64,000 nt of DNA from CAZFDT01 sp964518335 (GTDB lineage Bacteria > Planctomycetota > Phycisphaerae > Phycisphaerales > Phycisphaeraceae): NCBI GenBank assembly GCA_964518335.1, contig CAZFDT010000006.1, forward strand, positions 48,495 through 112,494. The letters run 5' to 3'. A model generated the notes under the pieces. The model searched no databases and was not told the origin of the DNA. It worked only from the letters and a program-made list of their open reading frames with translations. Shown here one piece after another: positions 49,947 through 59,954 of the stretch. The position numbers and the translations under genes were made by a program. Position 1 is the first letter of the stretch, and every line of letters starts with the position of its first letter.

Positions 49947-51147
49947 CGGCGACGTCGCCGGCCAGGTGCTGCTGCATCTTCTGGCGGTAGCGCGTCGGCG
50001 ATAGCCCCACGTCGCGGCGGAAGGTGGCGCTGAGCTGAGATGCGTAGCTGAATCCGCAGTGCGCTGCGATCAGCGGCATTCCCCAGTCCGTGTCGATCAA
50101 CAGCATCTTGGCGTGGTCCAACCGCACGCGCAGGATTTCCTGGTGCGCGCTGCGACCGATCTTCTGTCGCATGCGCGCCTCCAGCGTGTTGCGGGACACG
50201 GCCAGCTGCGCCAGCAGGTCCGGGACCGTCAGCCCCTCGCAGGCGCGATTGTGAATCGCCGACAGCGCCTGGGCCACCAGCGGATCGTCGCTGAGCATGG
50301 CGTCAGTCGATCCGCGCCGCACGATCCGCGCCGGTTCGACCTTGATGGGATCCAGGCCCACGTCCTCGCCCGCCATCATGCGATGCAGCAGGTGCGCCGC
50401 CTCCCATCCGATGCGCACGGCGTTGTGGTCGATGCTCGACAGTGACGGATGGCACAGCTCGCAGAACAGGGGGTCGTTGTCCACGCCCAGAATGGCCACG
50501 TCCTCGGGCACGCGGATGCCTGCCGAGGCGCACGCTTCGGCCAGGAGGAACGACGTCGCGTCGCGTCGCGCCAGCACGCCGATGGGTTTGGGAAGCGTGC
50601 GCGCCCAATCCTGCAGAACCTGGATCTGCGCGATTTCGGTCTGTTTGGCCTCATCGAGGCGAAACACGTGAATATCGTGCGGCTTGTAAGCGCGCGGCGC
50701 TTCTTTCTCGAACGCCTGACCGCGCGTGTCCATGTGGTAGGTGGGGCGTTCGAGGCTGGCGTAGGCCACGCGCTTGAGGCCGATCTGGCGGAAGTAGTCG
50801 AACGCCATGCGCACCAGTGCCGCCTCGTCGGTGGTGACCAGGGGAAGGATGCCTGCCGCGGCGATGCCACTGACCACGACGATGGGGAAGCCCAACTCAC
50901 TGAGCTGAGCGATGCGGGTGGTCTCGCGGGCCTCGACGATCAGGCCGTCGAGTGGGCGGCGGGTCCAGAACTCGGGGCGGTAGTTGCGGTCCCAACTGAA
51001 GCGCCAGCCGGCCTGCCGCTGGGCGTAGTCGATGACGCCTTCGAGGATGCGCCGGCCGAAGGAGTCCACGGCTCCGACCTGCACGCCGATGCGTCGTACA
51101 GCCCTGTCAGATGAGGAGTTAGCTTCGTGGGCCGCCATTTCTGACAT
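49894..51147 (-). CDS. XylR-like regulator (LacI-type sensor with C-terminal AraC HTH)
   Basis: Regulator of about 417 residues. The N-terminal two-thirds are a sugar-binding LacI-type domain (RIGVQVGAVDSFGRRILEGV; GILPLVTTDEAALVRMAFDY; VAILGVDNDPLFCELCHPSL), and the last 100 residues form a double AraC helix-turn-helix with HCGFSYASQLSATFRRDVGL and SPTRYR. This fits the XylR family, which senses pentoses and other sugars. The start MSEMAAH at 51147 suits the family; the frame opens at 51177. It is divergent from the esterase/PEP-CTERM gene at 51268, its likely target. No consensus operator was found; a TTGACA-GAAA-TATCAA imperfect repeat sits at about 51162-51177. Confidence 0.87.
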   Translation of the reverse strand: MSEMAAHEANSSSDRAVRRIGVQVGAVDSFGRRILEGVIDYAQRQAGWRFSWDRNYRPEFWTRRPLDGLIVEARETTRIAQLSELGFPIVVVSGIAAAGILPLVTTDEAALVRMAFDYFRQIGLKRVAYASLERPTYHMDTRGQAFEKEAPRAYKPHDIHVFRLDEAKQTEIAQIQVLQDWARTLPKPIGVLARRDATSFLLAEACASAGIRVPEDVAILGVDNDPLFCELCHPSLSSIDHNAVRIGWEAAHLLHRMMAGEDVGLDPIKVEPARIVRRGSTDAMLSDDPLVAQALSAIHNRACEGLTVPDLLAQLAVSRNTLEARMRQKIGRSAHQEILRVRLDHAKMLLIDTDWGMPLIAAHCGFSYASQLSATFRRDVGLSPTRYRQKMQQHLAGDVAATRGPALKNPEAAGTTH

Positions 51148-51267
51148 AAAGCATAAAACATTTGACAGAAATATCAACCCTCTTTGGGGGGCGTGGGGTA
51201 AATCTGGTGCATGACGTGGCGGACGGTCTGGAATCCGGGGCCTCGGCCGGTACCGCGTGTGAGGTGT

Positions 51268-52800
51268 ATGCGTATGCGACGAACGGCTTGGTCAGTTGGG
51301 TTGCTCACGGTTGCACTCGGATGGGCGACGGCGTCGGTGCGGGCGGCCAACCCCGACGAGTTCGAGGTGTTCAGCTACGACCTGCTCAACGGCGGCAGCG
51401 TCGAACTGCCCGGTCGCCTGTTCGTGCCCACCAACTACGACCCCACGCAGAGCTACCCCCTGGTCGTGTTCCTCCACGGCGTCGGGTCGCCGCCATCGGG
51501 CAGCAACAACACGGGCCAGATCACCAACGGCGGGCTCGACAACCTCCTCGCCAACGCCAAGACCCGCGATTTCTTTCTTTATGCCCCGCAGTCGAGCAAC
51601 GGCTTCTGGCCCGACCGCGAGCAGAAGCGCATTGTCAACATGCTCGCCGAGGCGACCACGCAATACAACATCGACGCGAGTCGGTTGATGATCACCGGCT
51701 ACTCCGGCGGCGGCGGCGGCACGTGGAAGCTACTCGAAAGCTACGGCGGCGTGTTCGCCGCGGGCGTGCCCATCGCCGGCTCCGAAAGCGATCTGACCCT
51801 CGCGCCGAACATGGTCGGCAAGCCCATCTGGGCGTTTCACGCTCAGAACGACGGCGTCGTTGCCGTGGGCGTCACCCGCACTCACATCAACGCCATCCGC
51901 AATGCCGACGGCCTGCCCAGCCTCACCTTTCCCATCGGCACGGGCACCACGTTCTACTCCCACAACAACCTCCAATACACCGAGTACACCTCCGGCGGCC
52001 ACGGCATCAACGGCACGGTCCTCAACACCGCCGCCATGTACAACTGGCTGCTGGGCCAGTCCAACGCCAGCACGGTCACCACGCTGCAGAAGGACAAGAC
52101 GATTCTCTTCGACTTCGGCACGGTCAACGCCGACATCGTGGACAGCCGCAACATCGACAGCCAGGGCCGATTCTGGAACTCCGGCGACACGCAATCCGAC
52201 GCCACGCTCGGCATCGCCGTGGGCTTCGCCCAGAACAGCGAGGGACTGCGCACGTCGGTTCATCTGCGCGTGATCGACACGTTCACGTCGCGCGCCGCTC
52301 TGGGCATCACCGATGGCTCGCGATACGACGCGGGCATCGCCAGCGACTACTGGTACACCGGCGCGTCGGGCAATCTCGGGGCGCAGTCGCAGCCGGGCAT
52401 CGTCGTGCTCAGCGGCCTGGCGCCCGGCGGCGAATACAAGATCACCCTCTTCGCCTCCAGCGACGACGACGGCGGCCGCGGCCGCATCACCCGCTACATC
52501 ATCGGCGACCTCATCCGCGACCTGGACGTGGCCCACAACTTGACCGACACCGCGGTGTTCGAGTCGGTGTTCGCCAACGAACTGGGCGAACTGCAACTCA
52601 CCGTCACCGTCCCTGCGGGCATCACCTCGCGCTACGGACTGTTGGGCGCGATGGAGATCACCGCCGTCAATCTCCATGGCATCCCCGAGCCGGCCAGCGT
52701 TTCGCTGCTGCTCGGGGCCACGCTGCTGTTAACCCGTCGGCGTCGTGCCGGCGGCCACCATGTGATCCACCCTCACCCATCTTTGGAGGAATCGCGATGA
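51268..52800 (+). CDS. Secreted esterase (PHB-depolymerase/feruloyl-esterase-like) with PEP-CTERM signal
   Basis: Secreted protein of 510 residues. A signal peptide (MRMRRTAWSVGLLTVALGWA) leads to an alpha/beta hydrolase domain (30-265): YPLVVFLHGVGSPPSG is the oxyanion region, the nucleophile is in MITGYSGGGGG near residue 147, with Asp near 194 (HAQNDGVV) and His near 243 (SGGHGIN). A second beta-rich domain (275-470) follows, starting TILFDFGTVNADIVDSRNID, and then IPEPASVSLLLGATLLLTRR. A 17-residue tail after the basic anchor overlaps the next gene by four bases (ATGA). The role fits polysaccharide de-esterification at the cell surface. MRRTAW at 51274 is an alternative start. Confidence 0.8.
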   Translation: MRMRRTAWSVGLLTVALGWATASVRAANPDEFEVFSYDLLNGGSVELPGRLFVPTNYDPTQSYPLVVFLHGVGSPPSGSNNTGQITNGGLDNLLANAKTRDFFLYAPQSSNGFWPDREQKRIVNMLAEATTQYNIDASRLMITGYSGGGGGTWKLLESYGGVFAAGVPIAGSESDLTLAPNMVGKPIWAFHAQNDGVVAVGVTRTHINAIRNADGLPSLTFPIGTGTTFYSHNNLQYTEYTSGGHGINGTVLNTAAMYNWLLGQSNASTVTTLQKDKTILFDFGTVNADIVDSRNIDSQGRFWNSGDTQSDATLGIAVGFAQNSEGLRTSVHLRVIDTFTSRAALGITDGSRYDAGIASDYWYTGASGNLGAQSQPGIVVLSGLAPGGEYKITLFASSDDDGGRGRITRYIIGDLIRDLDVAHNLTDTAVFESVFANELGELQLTVTVPAGITSRYGLLGAMEITAVNLHGIPEPASVSLLLGATLLLTRRRRAGGHHVIHPHPSLEESR

Positions 52801-53738
52801 AGACCTGCAAGCACGCCATCACGCTCGCCGCGGCCGCGCTCGCACTGGGCATCGGCGGACAAGCCTACGCCACCCTGATCGCCTACGAAGGCTTCGCCAC
52901 GCCCGGCGATTACACCGACGGCAGCTTCATCAATGCACAGACCGGCGGCGGCGTTGGTGACTGGACCGGTGACTACATCCTGGGCTCGGGCGCGGGCGCT
53001 ACCAACCCAAGCCAGTTGAAGACCGTCACGGCATCGATGACCTATTCGACATTGCTCACCACCGACGGCAGCGCCACCAAGAACGGTGCGACCACCACGG
53101 GCAACCGCATGGAACTGTACCGCAGCGTCACCCTCGGCAATCTCTTCCCCGACGACAACAACGTCAACACCGGGTACCTCGGCGAAGTGTGGTTGAGCGC
53201 GATCATCAATCGCACCGCCGGCGGCAACGGCTGGTACATCTCCATCAGCCACACCACGTCCATCGGCGCGCAGATGGGCATCGGCATCGGCGCGGCCAAC
53301 AGCGTTCCGGCTGTGCAGGGCGGCATCCAGAACAACTTCGGCCCCACCGACGCAGGCACCGGCCCGACCGCCATCACCAACGGCACCAGTTACTTCGTTG
53401 TTGCCCGCATCACGAACAATGTGACCAGCATCATCAGCGACGTCGCGCAGCACAACCCCATCATCGATGTCTGGCTGAACCCAGACTTGACAGATGATCT
53501 TTCGGCCGTCGCCGTCGGCGGCGGCGACGTGACGCACACCCGCTTCTACCAGGGCATCGCCACCTGGAAAGACGCGGCGTATTTGCAGATTTACTCGCAT
53601 CAGGCCACCCTGATCAACATGGACGAGATCCGCATCAGCACGACTTATCTTGATGTGATTGGCATCCCCGAGCCCGGGAGCCTCGCCCTGATGGCGCTGA
53701 GCGGGCTGTTGATGTTCCGTCGCACCCATCCTCGGTGA
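52797..53738 (+). CDS. PEP-CTERM protein, beta-rich
   Basis: Secreted protein of 313 residues. A signal peptide (MKTCKHAITLAAAALALGIG) and the C-terminal sorting signal IPEPGSLALMALSGLLMFRR bracket a Gly/Asn/Thr-rich domain that begins YEGFATPGDYTDGSFINAQT, a motif found in planctomycete lectin-like PEP-CTERM proteins. The ribosome binding site GGAGGAA lies inside the end of the esterase gene, and the starts overlap (ATGA), so both are translated together. It may bind the substrate that the esterase acts on. Confidence 0.83.
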   Translation: MKTCKHAITLAAAALALGIGGQAYATLIAYEGFATPGDYTDGSFINAQTGGGVGDWTGDYILGSGAGATNPSQLKTVTASMTYSTLLTTDGSATKNGATTTGNRMELYRSVTLGNLFPDDNNVNTGYLGEVWLSAIINRTAGGNGWYISISHTTSIGAQMGIGIGAANSVPAVQGGIQNNFGPTDAGTGPTAITNGTSYFVVARITNNVTSIISDVAQHNPIIDVWLNPDLTDDLSAVAVGGGDVTHTRFYQGIATWKDAAYLQIYSHQATLINMDEIRISTTYLDVIGIPEPGSLALMALSGLLMFRRTHPR

Positions 53739-53771
53739 TCCGCGCGAGCAACCGCGGATCGCCTACTCCGC

Positions 53772-53800
53772 GGCGGATGCTTAACGCATCCGTCGCGTTT
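53772..53800 (+). terminator. Hairpin after the PEP-CTERM gene, terminator-like
   Basis: CGGATGC (53774-53780) pairs with GCATCCG (53786-53792) around TTAAC, extended by two weaker pairs, then GTCGCGTTT. The T run is short. It may end the regulator-esterase-PEP-CTERM transcript before the sialate esterase gene. Confidence 0.45.
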
Positions 53801-53826
53801 CGAGCGGAGCGGAAGAGGCCTTCACC

Positions 53827-55323
53827 ATGAAAGTGAAACAGACCTGGCGATGGTTGGCGGCGGCGACGGTGCTGGCGTGCGCCTGGGCGCAGGCTGGGGC
53901 CCAGTCGCTGCAGTTGCCGCCGCTCGTGAGCGACCACATGGTTCTGCAGGCCGACGCTTCCGTGCCCATCTGGGGTCAGGCCGGCGCCGGGCAGTCGGTC
54001 GCGGTCGCGTTCGCCGGGCAGCGCAAGACCGCCGTCGCCGACGCCGACGGGCGGTGGCGGGTCAACCTCGACCCGATCAAGGCGGGCGTCGCCGGCGAGT
54101 TGCAGGTGAGCCTGGCCGGGGGCGAGTCGCGCACGATCAAGGACGTGCTCGTCGGCGAGGTGTGGTTCATCTCCGGGCAGTCCAACATGGAGTATTACGC
54201 GCACGGCCTGTCGAAGGAGGGCCGCTCCCTCGACGACGCCAACCTGCCGAAGCTGCGCACGTTCAAGGTCGTCAAGGAGTTCACGCCCCAGCCCATGCCC
54301 GAGGTGCAGGGCAAGTGGGTCGTCAGCACGCCCGAGTCGATGCGGTACTTCTCGGCGATCGGCTATCTCTTCGGCAGTCAACTGCAGCGCGACCTCGACG
54401 TGCCCGTGGGCGTGATTCAGGCCACCTGGGGCGGCACGCGCGTCAAGAACTGGACGCCGCACGACGCGCTCGACGCCGACCCGCGCTTCGCCCCGATGCT
54501 CGAAGAGGAGCGCGGGTTCGGTCCGGGCCCTGCCGACCGCGCCGAGTTCACCGCCCAGACCAACGCCCACAAGCAGGACAACACCCTGCCCAAGCCCGTC
54601 GATGCCCCTCACTGGCCCTCGCGCATCTACAATGGCATGGTGCATTCGGTCATGCCCTACCGCATCCGCGGCATCCTCTGGTACCAGGGCGAAAGCGACG
54701 CCTACAACGCCGGCCTCTACGGCGACTGCTTCCGCGCCATGATCGGCGCCTGGCGCAGCCGCTGGGAGCAACCGGAGATGCCCTTTGTCTTTGTGCAGTT
54801 GCCCGGCTACCGCGATGCCACCGAGCAGCCGCAGAACCGCAGCTTCTGGGCCGAGCTGCGCCAGCAGCAGATGGCGGTGCTCGACATGCCCAACGTCCAC
54901 ATGGTCGTCTCGACCGATATCGGCGACGTGGACATTCACCCGGCGAACAAGATGCGGCTGTTCCCGCGGCTGTACGGCATGGCGACGGCGGCGGCGTACG
55001 GCCGGGGCGACGTGCCGCGCTATCCCCGTGTGACTGACGTGCGGTTCAACGGCGGGCAGGTGTATGTCAAGTTCGACACGCCCGGCGGCGCGCTCCAGAC
55101 CGCCACGGGCCAACCGGTGCGCGGGTTTGCGCTGGCCGGGAACGATCGCAAGTGGCGCTGGGCCGACGCCGCCATCGATGGCGACGCCGTCATCGTGCGC
55201 AGCTCCGACGTGCCCCAGCCCGTCGCCGTGCGCTACAACTACGCCGAGCAGACCACGGACCTGGGTAATCTTGTGGACAGCGCGGGTCTGCCTGCCGCAC
55301 CGTACCGTTCCGATCAGTGGTGA
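53827..55323 (+). CDS. Sialate O-acetylesterase-like SGNH hydrolase
   Basis: Secreted esterase of 498 residues. After a signal peptide (WRWLAAATVLACAWAQAGAQ) there is a small beta domain (LVSDHMVLQADASVPIWGQA), then the SASA catalytic domain with SGQSNMEYYAHG at 115 (nucleophile Ser), the oxyanion region IQATWGGTRVKNW, WYQGESDAYNAG, and the Asp/His pair in VDIHPANKMRLFP near 371. The C-terminus is a beta sandwich. It removes acetyl groups from sialic acid or other acetylated sugars; acetylated plant or algal polysaccharides are a common target in planctomycetes. The gene is between a PEP-CTERM gene and a pseudopilin gene on the same strand. Confidence 0.9.
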   Translation: MKVKQTWRWLAAATVLACAWAQAGAQSLQLPPLVSDHMVLQADASVPIWGQAGAGQSVAVAFAGQRKTAVADADGRWRVNLDPIKAGVAGELQVSLAGGESRTIKDVLVGEVWFISGQSNMEYYAHGLSKEGRSLDDANLPKLRTFKVVKEFTPQPMPEVQGKWVVSTPESMRYFSAIGYLFGSQLQRDLDVPVGVIQATWGGTRVKNWTPHDALDADPRFAPMLEEERGFGPGPADRAEFTAQTNAHKQDNTLPKPVDAPHWPSRIYNGMVHSVMPYRIRGILWYQGESDAYNAGLYGDCFRAMIGAWRSRWEQPEMPFVFVQLPGYRDATEQPQNRSFWAELRQQQMAVLDMPNVHMVVSTDIGDVDIHPANKMRLFPRLYGMATAAAYGRGDVPRYPRVTDVRFNGGQVYVKFDTPGGALQTATGQPVRGFALAGNDRKWRWADAAIDGDAVIVRSSDVPQPVAVRYNYAEQTTDLGNLVDSAGLPAAPYRSDQW

Positions 55324-55360
55324 TGTTGCGCGAGTGCTCGCCTCGCAAAGGATGTGGATC

Positions 55361-56122
55361 ATGATCGACAGTGCCAAGCATCGTGTTCGCGGCTTCACCC
55401 TCATCGAGTTGCTCGTCGTCATCTCGATCATCGCCCTGCTGATTGCGCTGCTGTTGCCGGCGCTGGGCAGGGCGCGAGACGCCGCACGACTGGTCAACTG
55501 CACCACGAACCTGCGGCAGATCGGCGCCGCCTGGCTCATGTATGCCCAGGACCACAAGGACTACTGGCCCGCCGGCGACATGAACGGCGACAATATCATC
55601 GACGGTCTGGACGCCACGCACGGTCGACGACTTCTAGAGGTCATGCTCCGCGACTACATGAACATCAGCTTCGACGTCAACGGCGTCGCCGGCGGCCCCT
55701 ACATCTGTCCGTCCTCGCCCCTGGTGGCCCGACCAGCCGGCAGCATCCTCCAGTACGCCCGCAGCGACGGTGTCGCGCACAACTGGACGCTCAACAGCTA
55801 CCACGGCCTGCGATTCCACTGGCTCGACGCCCTCACCGTCAATCCGCCCAACTGTGGCGGCGGATCGTGGCGCACCGGCTTCTTCCGCACGCCCGTGGCC
55901 GTGTCTCTGCAGTTCTGCACCCGTCACCAATCCAACCCCACCTCCTTCCTGAGCTGGCACCCCGATCCCGTGCGCCCTGCCGTCTTCATCGACGGCCACG
56001 CCAAGGCCCTGTCGTCGCCCGGCTACAACGCTGAAGACAACGCCATGTGGAACCCCCTCCTCAACGTGCATCGCGTCAAGGGCACGAAAAACTGCAGCGA
56101 CTTCGTGATGTCCGAGTTCTGA
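55361..56122 (+). CDS. Pseudopilin-like protein (prepilin N-terminal domain)
   Basis: Protein of 253 residues. The leader MIDSAKHRVRG|FTLIELLVV is cleaved after the Gly before Phe; the hydrophobic helix continues VISIIALLIALLLPALGRAR and the globular part ends with FIDGHAKALSS, the DG(H) motif of this planctomycete group. The ATG at 55361 follows AAAGGATG. It lies 37 bases after the sialate esterase and before a second pseudopilin 228 bases downstream. The role is unknown; such proteins often accompany glycosidase genes in this phylum. Confidence 0.87.
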   Translation: MIDSAKHRVRGFTLIELLVVISIIALLIALLLPALGRARDAARLVNCTTNLRQIGAAWLMYAQDHKDYWPAGDMNGDNIIDGLDATHGRRLLEVMLRDYMNISFDVNGVAGGPYICPSSPLVARPAGSILQYARSDGVAHNWTLNSYHGLRFHWLDALTVNPPNCGGGSWRTGFFRTPVAVSLQFCTRHQSNPTSFLSWHPDPVRPAVFIDGHAKALSSPGYNAEDNAMWNPLLNVHRVKGTKNCSDFVMSEF

Positions 56123-56350
56123 CCGCCGCACGCCATCTCACGATCCGCCGGATCGGCCGCGGCGACGCGGCGCGATCCACATCTCACATAGCCCGGTAAG
56201 GCGATCGTGCGGGGGCAAGGCGTGACGCAAAATTGACATGGATCGCGGCGTTATTGCCAAGGTATTGGCGGGGAAGGCGGGTAACATCGACATGTGGTGA
56301 TCTCCACTTCCCAGCAGCCGCACGACAGCGGTCGCGGAGCGAGGTCCAGC

Positions 56351-57148
56351 ATGATGCACGCCACGCCAAGACGCGGTTTCACCCTGATCGAGCTGCTCGT
56401 CGTCATCTCGATCATCGCGCTGCTCATCGCGCTGCTGTTGCCGGCGCTGGGCAAAGCGCGGGATGCGGCACGGGTGGCGATGTGTCTATCCAACGAGCGG
56501 CAGATCAGCCTGGCCCTCACGCTGTACGGCAATGACTCGAAGGCGCGGACCATCGCCCTCTACGCCAACGCCGGCGGCGAGATCACCACGTGGTCGAGGT
56601 TCTACAGCGGCGAGCCGATCAACGGCGCCGAGTTCACCCGCGGCGGCGACTATCTGGTGCCGTCGGCGACCTACGGGTGCCCGGGTAATCCGCATTACGC
56701 CTATGACCTGCAGATGAAGCGGTTCGGCAGGACGAACTACAGCTACGGCATGTACGCGGCCGGCGCCGATCACGCGACGCTGGGTCTGGACTTTGCCGAG
56801 CACCATCTGGACCCCACGCGGCCTCGGGCGCAGTTGCACGCGCTGACCCGTGTCAAGTCGCCTTCGGCCACGGTCTGGGTGGGCGATACCACCGCGAATC
56901 GCACCAACTGGGGCGACGTTCCCGGCGGCGGCCCGGGCCGCATGACCGGAGCGTTCAACACCCAGGACATGCCGCCCGCGTGGAACTGGTTCGGCGGTCG
57001 GCTGCACCTGGTCCATCCCGGCGACACCGTCAACGTGTTGTTTTTCGACGGTCACGCCGGCACGAAAACCAAGGAGGCCCTGTACGCCTCGGCCTCCAAA
57101 GTCAAGTGGTTCTACGAGCATTACCCCAACCCGATCAACCTGCCGTGA
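56351..57148 (+). CDS. Pseudopilin-like protein (prepilin N-terminal domain)
   Basis: Protein of 265 residues, similar to the one at 55361 in the helix and adjoining region (MMHATPRRG|FTLIELLVV; then VISIIALLIALLLPALGKAR) but different in the rest, which carries GDTVNVLFFDGHAGTKT near the C-terminus. ATG 56351 has GAGG upstream and the pilin leader fixes it; the frame opens at 56294. It precedes the GH16 gene by 79 bases. The near identity of the first 40 residues to the preceding pseudopilin suggests recent duplication of that segment or strong constraint. Confidence 0.87.
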   Translation: MMHATPRRGFTLIELLVVISIIALLIALLLPALGKARDAARVAMCLSNERQISLALTLYGNDSKARTIALYANAGGEITTWSRFYSGEPINGAEFTRGGDYLVPSATYGCPGNPHYAYDLQMKRFGRTNYSYGMYAAGADHATLGLDFAEHHLDPTRPRAQLHALTRVKSPSATVWVGDTTANRTNWGDVPGGGPGRMTGAFNTQDMPPAWNWFGGRLHLVHPGDTVNVLFFDGHAGTKTKEALYASASKVKWFYEHYPNPINLP

Positions 57149-57227
57149 ACGGCCGGGTGACGTGGTCGCGGATGTGGCTCGTGCCGGCGACATGGCCCGC
57201 GCACAGCCCGCGCCAAAGGACAAACCG

Positions 57228-59774
57228 ATGATCTGGATGACCCAACCGGCACGCCTTGCTATCGCTGTTCTGGCGTCGAGCGCACTGACGACCTCGTTGC
57301 GGGCGGGTGTGACCGTCGCCGAGCATGCCGAGGGCGCCCGCTGGCCGCTGGGCGCCGCGGCGGTGGACGTGGCGGGGGGGCGTGCGCCGGCCGAGTTCAC
57401 GGCGGGCGTGCTGTTGCGCGGCGGCGAGCGGATGGCCCAGACGTTCACAGTGCGCGAGGCCTGTACGCTGTCGCACATCCACGTGGCGTACAGCAGCGGC
57501 AACGACGGCGGGACGATCCAGCTTCGCCTTCAAGAGGTGGACGTGGCGTTGAGCGACGACCCCGCCGCCTACGTGTACGCCCAGCGGGAGAACCTGTTCG
57601 CCACGTCGGACCTGGCGTTCGAGTACCCGGGCGGGCGGCAAGACATCGGCGTGCTGTCGCTATCGTTCACCGGCGACGACCGCGTGCGGCTCGAAGCGGG
57701 CAAGACGTATGCGATCGAGTTCATCGATCCGGGCACGTCGCCGCGCGGGTTCACGCTGCGGCGGCGCGGGTCATCGACCTATCCCGCGGGCGCGATCTTC
57801 GTCAACGGCATCAGCCTCAACGGTGTCAACACACGGAGCCTCGGCATGCGAATCTTCACGGCGGAACAGCCCGGCTCGGATACCCCGGACGCGGCCCCGG
57901 CGGTCCCGGCGGCCGCGGCGCCGCCGACCGTTGCAGTGACCCCTGCCGCGGGCACGGGCCCCAACGTGTACCCCGACTTCGCTCCGCAGGCTTCGGGCCA
58001 GCCCGCCGCGCCCAAAGGCAAGGCTCCGGCCCCCGTGCCCATGCCCGACGGCAAGGGCCTGCTCGTCAAGCTCGACGATTTCGCCAATGACCCCGCCGAG
58101 TGGAAGTTTTTCAACGGGCAGGAGTTCCCCGGCGCTACCGGCTCGCTCACCGTCGTGGGCGACGCGCCGGGCGTCGAGGGCGGCGCCCTCAAACTCGTGG
58201 GCGACTTCACCGGCGGCGGGGCGTACGTCGCCGTGACCAAGGCCCTGGCTATGCCCGGCGGACACGACCTGGCGTGCATCCGACTCCGCTACAAGACCGC
58301 GAACGTGCAGAACGTCACCGTGCGCTTCGGCGACGGCGGCGGCCAGATCCACCAGCGCAAGAACGTCGCACTCGTGGCCGATGGCCAGTGGCACGACCTG
58401 GCGCTGCATGTGAGCGACATTGTCGGCGGCGAGCACTGGGGCGGTGCCAACAACGGCAAGTGGAACGGGCCGGCGAAGTTGCTGTCGATCAACATCGGCG
58501 TCACCTCGCACCCGGAGCAGAAGCAGCTCGAACTGCTCATGGCCGACATTCGCGCCGAGGCGGTCGATGCCGTCACTGCCGAGGGGCACGATACGGTGAA
58601 GGCCGGCGTCACCGTGCTCGCGGCGTCACCCTCGCATTCGGTCAGCACGGCGGACTACGGTTTCAAGCTCACCTATCGCTGGCAGTCGCAGCCCACGCAG
58701 CGCGACTACAAGGTGTTCATGCACATCGTCGATGGCGAAGGCAAGACGGTGTACGATGACGACCACTTTCCGCCGACGCCCACGTCGAAGTGGAACGGCC
58801 TGGTCGAGTACACGCGCGACGTGTGCCTGCCGCGCTGGGTCCCCAAGGGCAAGCAGACGCTCGACGCGCTGCCCGAAGGCGAATACAAGCTCTACGCGGG
58901 GCTGTACAACAATCTCGGCCGCAAGCCTGTGCTCGCGTCGCAAGGCGCGACGCCTGATGAGGAGCATCGCGTGCTCATCGGCACGCTGACGATCGACAAC
59001 AACACGCCGATCCCGCCACTGGGCGAGCCGACGCTCGATCTGACCGGCTACAAGCTGACATTCAACGACGAGTTCGACGAGGACATCAAGGTGTCGGCAT
59101 GGGGGCCCATCACGGAAGGCGGCGCCAAGTGGATCGCCCACACGCCCTACAAGGGCGACTTCGGCGACGCGAAGTTCTCCGATCCCGTCGAGGGCTTTCC
59201 CTTCACCGTGGACAACGGCGTGCTGCGCATCGAGTGCCGCCACGACGGCACGCGCTGGCGCAGCGGCCTGATCTCCTCGCTGGACACCGAGGGCAACGGA
59301 TTCAGCCAGCAGTACGGCTACTTCGAAATGCGCGCCAAGTTCCCCGCCACGCCCGGAACCTGGCCGGGCTTCTGGCTCACCGGCGTCCGCCGCGTCACCC
59401 ACCCCGACGACAAGGAGTCGCTCAACATCGAGATCGACATCGTCGAGCAGTACGGCCACTGGCCCAACAAGCTCTCGACCGCGCTGCACATCTGGGACCG
59501 CAGCGGCAAAGGCCGCGGCAGCCATCTGGGCGTGCGCCATCTCGTGCCCGGCATGACCGAGGACTTCCACACCTACGGCGCGATGGTCACGCCCGAGCAC
59601 ATCATCTACTACTACGACGGCGTCGAGCTTCGCCGCGAGCCCACGCCCGAGTGCGGCCACGCCCCGCTCTACGTCCTGGCCGAGCTCGCCGGCGGACCCG
59701 GCTGGCCCATGGATCGCACCCCCAACCCGACGTACATGCACATCGACTACATCCGCGTGTATGCGAAAGAGTAG
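57228..59774 (+). CDS. Multidomain GH16 glycoside hydrolase (endo-beta-glucanase/agarase-like)
   Basis: Secreted enzyme of 848 residues. After a signal peptide (ARLAIAVLASSALTTSLRAG) residues 25-205 form a domain that is also found in the PEP-CTERM protein at 59955. A Pro/Ala-rich linker (210-270), a carbohydrate-binding-like beta sandwich (about 280-440) and a further beta domain (about 460-595) follow. The GH16 catalytic domain is at about 605-848, with the ExDxxE motif in NIEIDIVEQYGHWP (near 735-740; first Glu nucleophile, last Glu acid/base). GH16 enzymes cut laminarin, lichenan, agar, carrageenan or porphyran. MIWMTQP has AAAGGA 8 bases before it. It is followed by the PEP-CTERM protein and a XylR-like regulator. 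Confidence 0.88.
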   Translation: MIWMTQPARLAIAVLASSALTTSLRAGVTVAEHAEGARWPLGAAAVDVAGGRAPAEFTAGVLLRGGERMAQTFTVREACTLSHIHVAYSSGNDGGTIQLRLQEVDVALSDDPAAYVYAQRENLFATSDLAFEYPGGRQDIGVLSLSFTGDDRVRLEAGKTYAIEFIDPGTSPRGFTLRRRGSSTYPAGAIFVNGISLNGVNTRSLGMRIFTAEQPGSDTPDAAPAVPAAAAPPTVAVTPAAGTGPNVYPDFAPQASGQPAAPKGKAPAPVPMPDGKGLLVKLDDFANDPAEWKFFNGQEFPGATGSLTVVGDAPGVEGGALKLVGDFTGGGAYVAVTKALAMPGGHDLACIRLRYKTANVQNVTVRFGDGGGQIHQRKNVALVADGQWHDLALHVSDIVGGEHWGGANNGKWNGPAKLLSINIGVTSHPEQKQLELLMADIRAEAVDAVTAEGHDTVKAGVTVLAASPSHSVSTADYGFKLTYRWQSQPTQRDYKVFMHIVDGEGKTVYDDDHFPPTPTSKWNGLVEYTRDVCLPRWVPKGKQTLDALPEGEYKLYAGLYNNLGRKPVLASQGATPDEEHRVLIGTLTIDNNTPIPPLGEPTLDLTGYKLTFNDEFDEDIKVSAWGPITEGGAKWIAHTPYKGDFGDAKFSDPVEGFPFTVDNGVLRIECRHDGTRWRSGLISSLDTEGNGFSQQYGYFEMRAKFPATPGTWPGFWLTGVRRVTHPDDKESLNIEIDIVEQYGHWPNKLSTALHIWDRSGKGRGSHLGVRHLVPGMTEDFHTYGAMVTPEHIIYYYDGVELRREPTPECGHAPLYVLAELAGGPGWPMDRTPNPTYMHIDYIRVYAKE

Positions 59775-59954
59775 CCGCGCAATCGCCCGAGACGCGCTTG
59801 ACGAGAACTTGATACGAAACGATGCATTCCTTGGATTGGCAGATGCCGGCCAGAGCGTATGCTCGATATGGAGCGCGGATCTACCGCCGCGCGAGGCTGT
59901 GGGATTGGCGTTGTGGGATTCGTTCTAACCTTCTTTCGTTTTGGAGGAGCCATC

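Noticed and set aside
51162..51177. TTGACA near the XylR-like start as a plus-strand promoter
   Set aside because: No acceptable -10 box at 16-18 bases; the sequence could equally be part of an imperfect operator.
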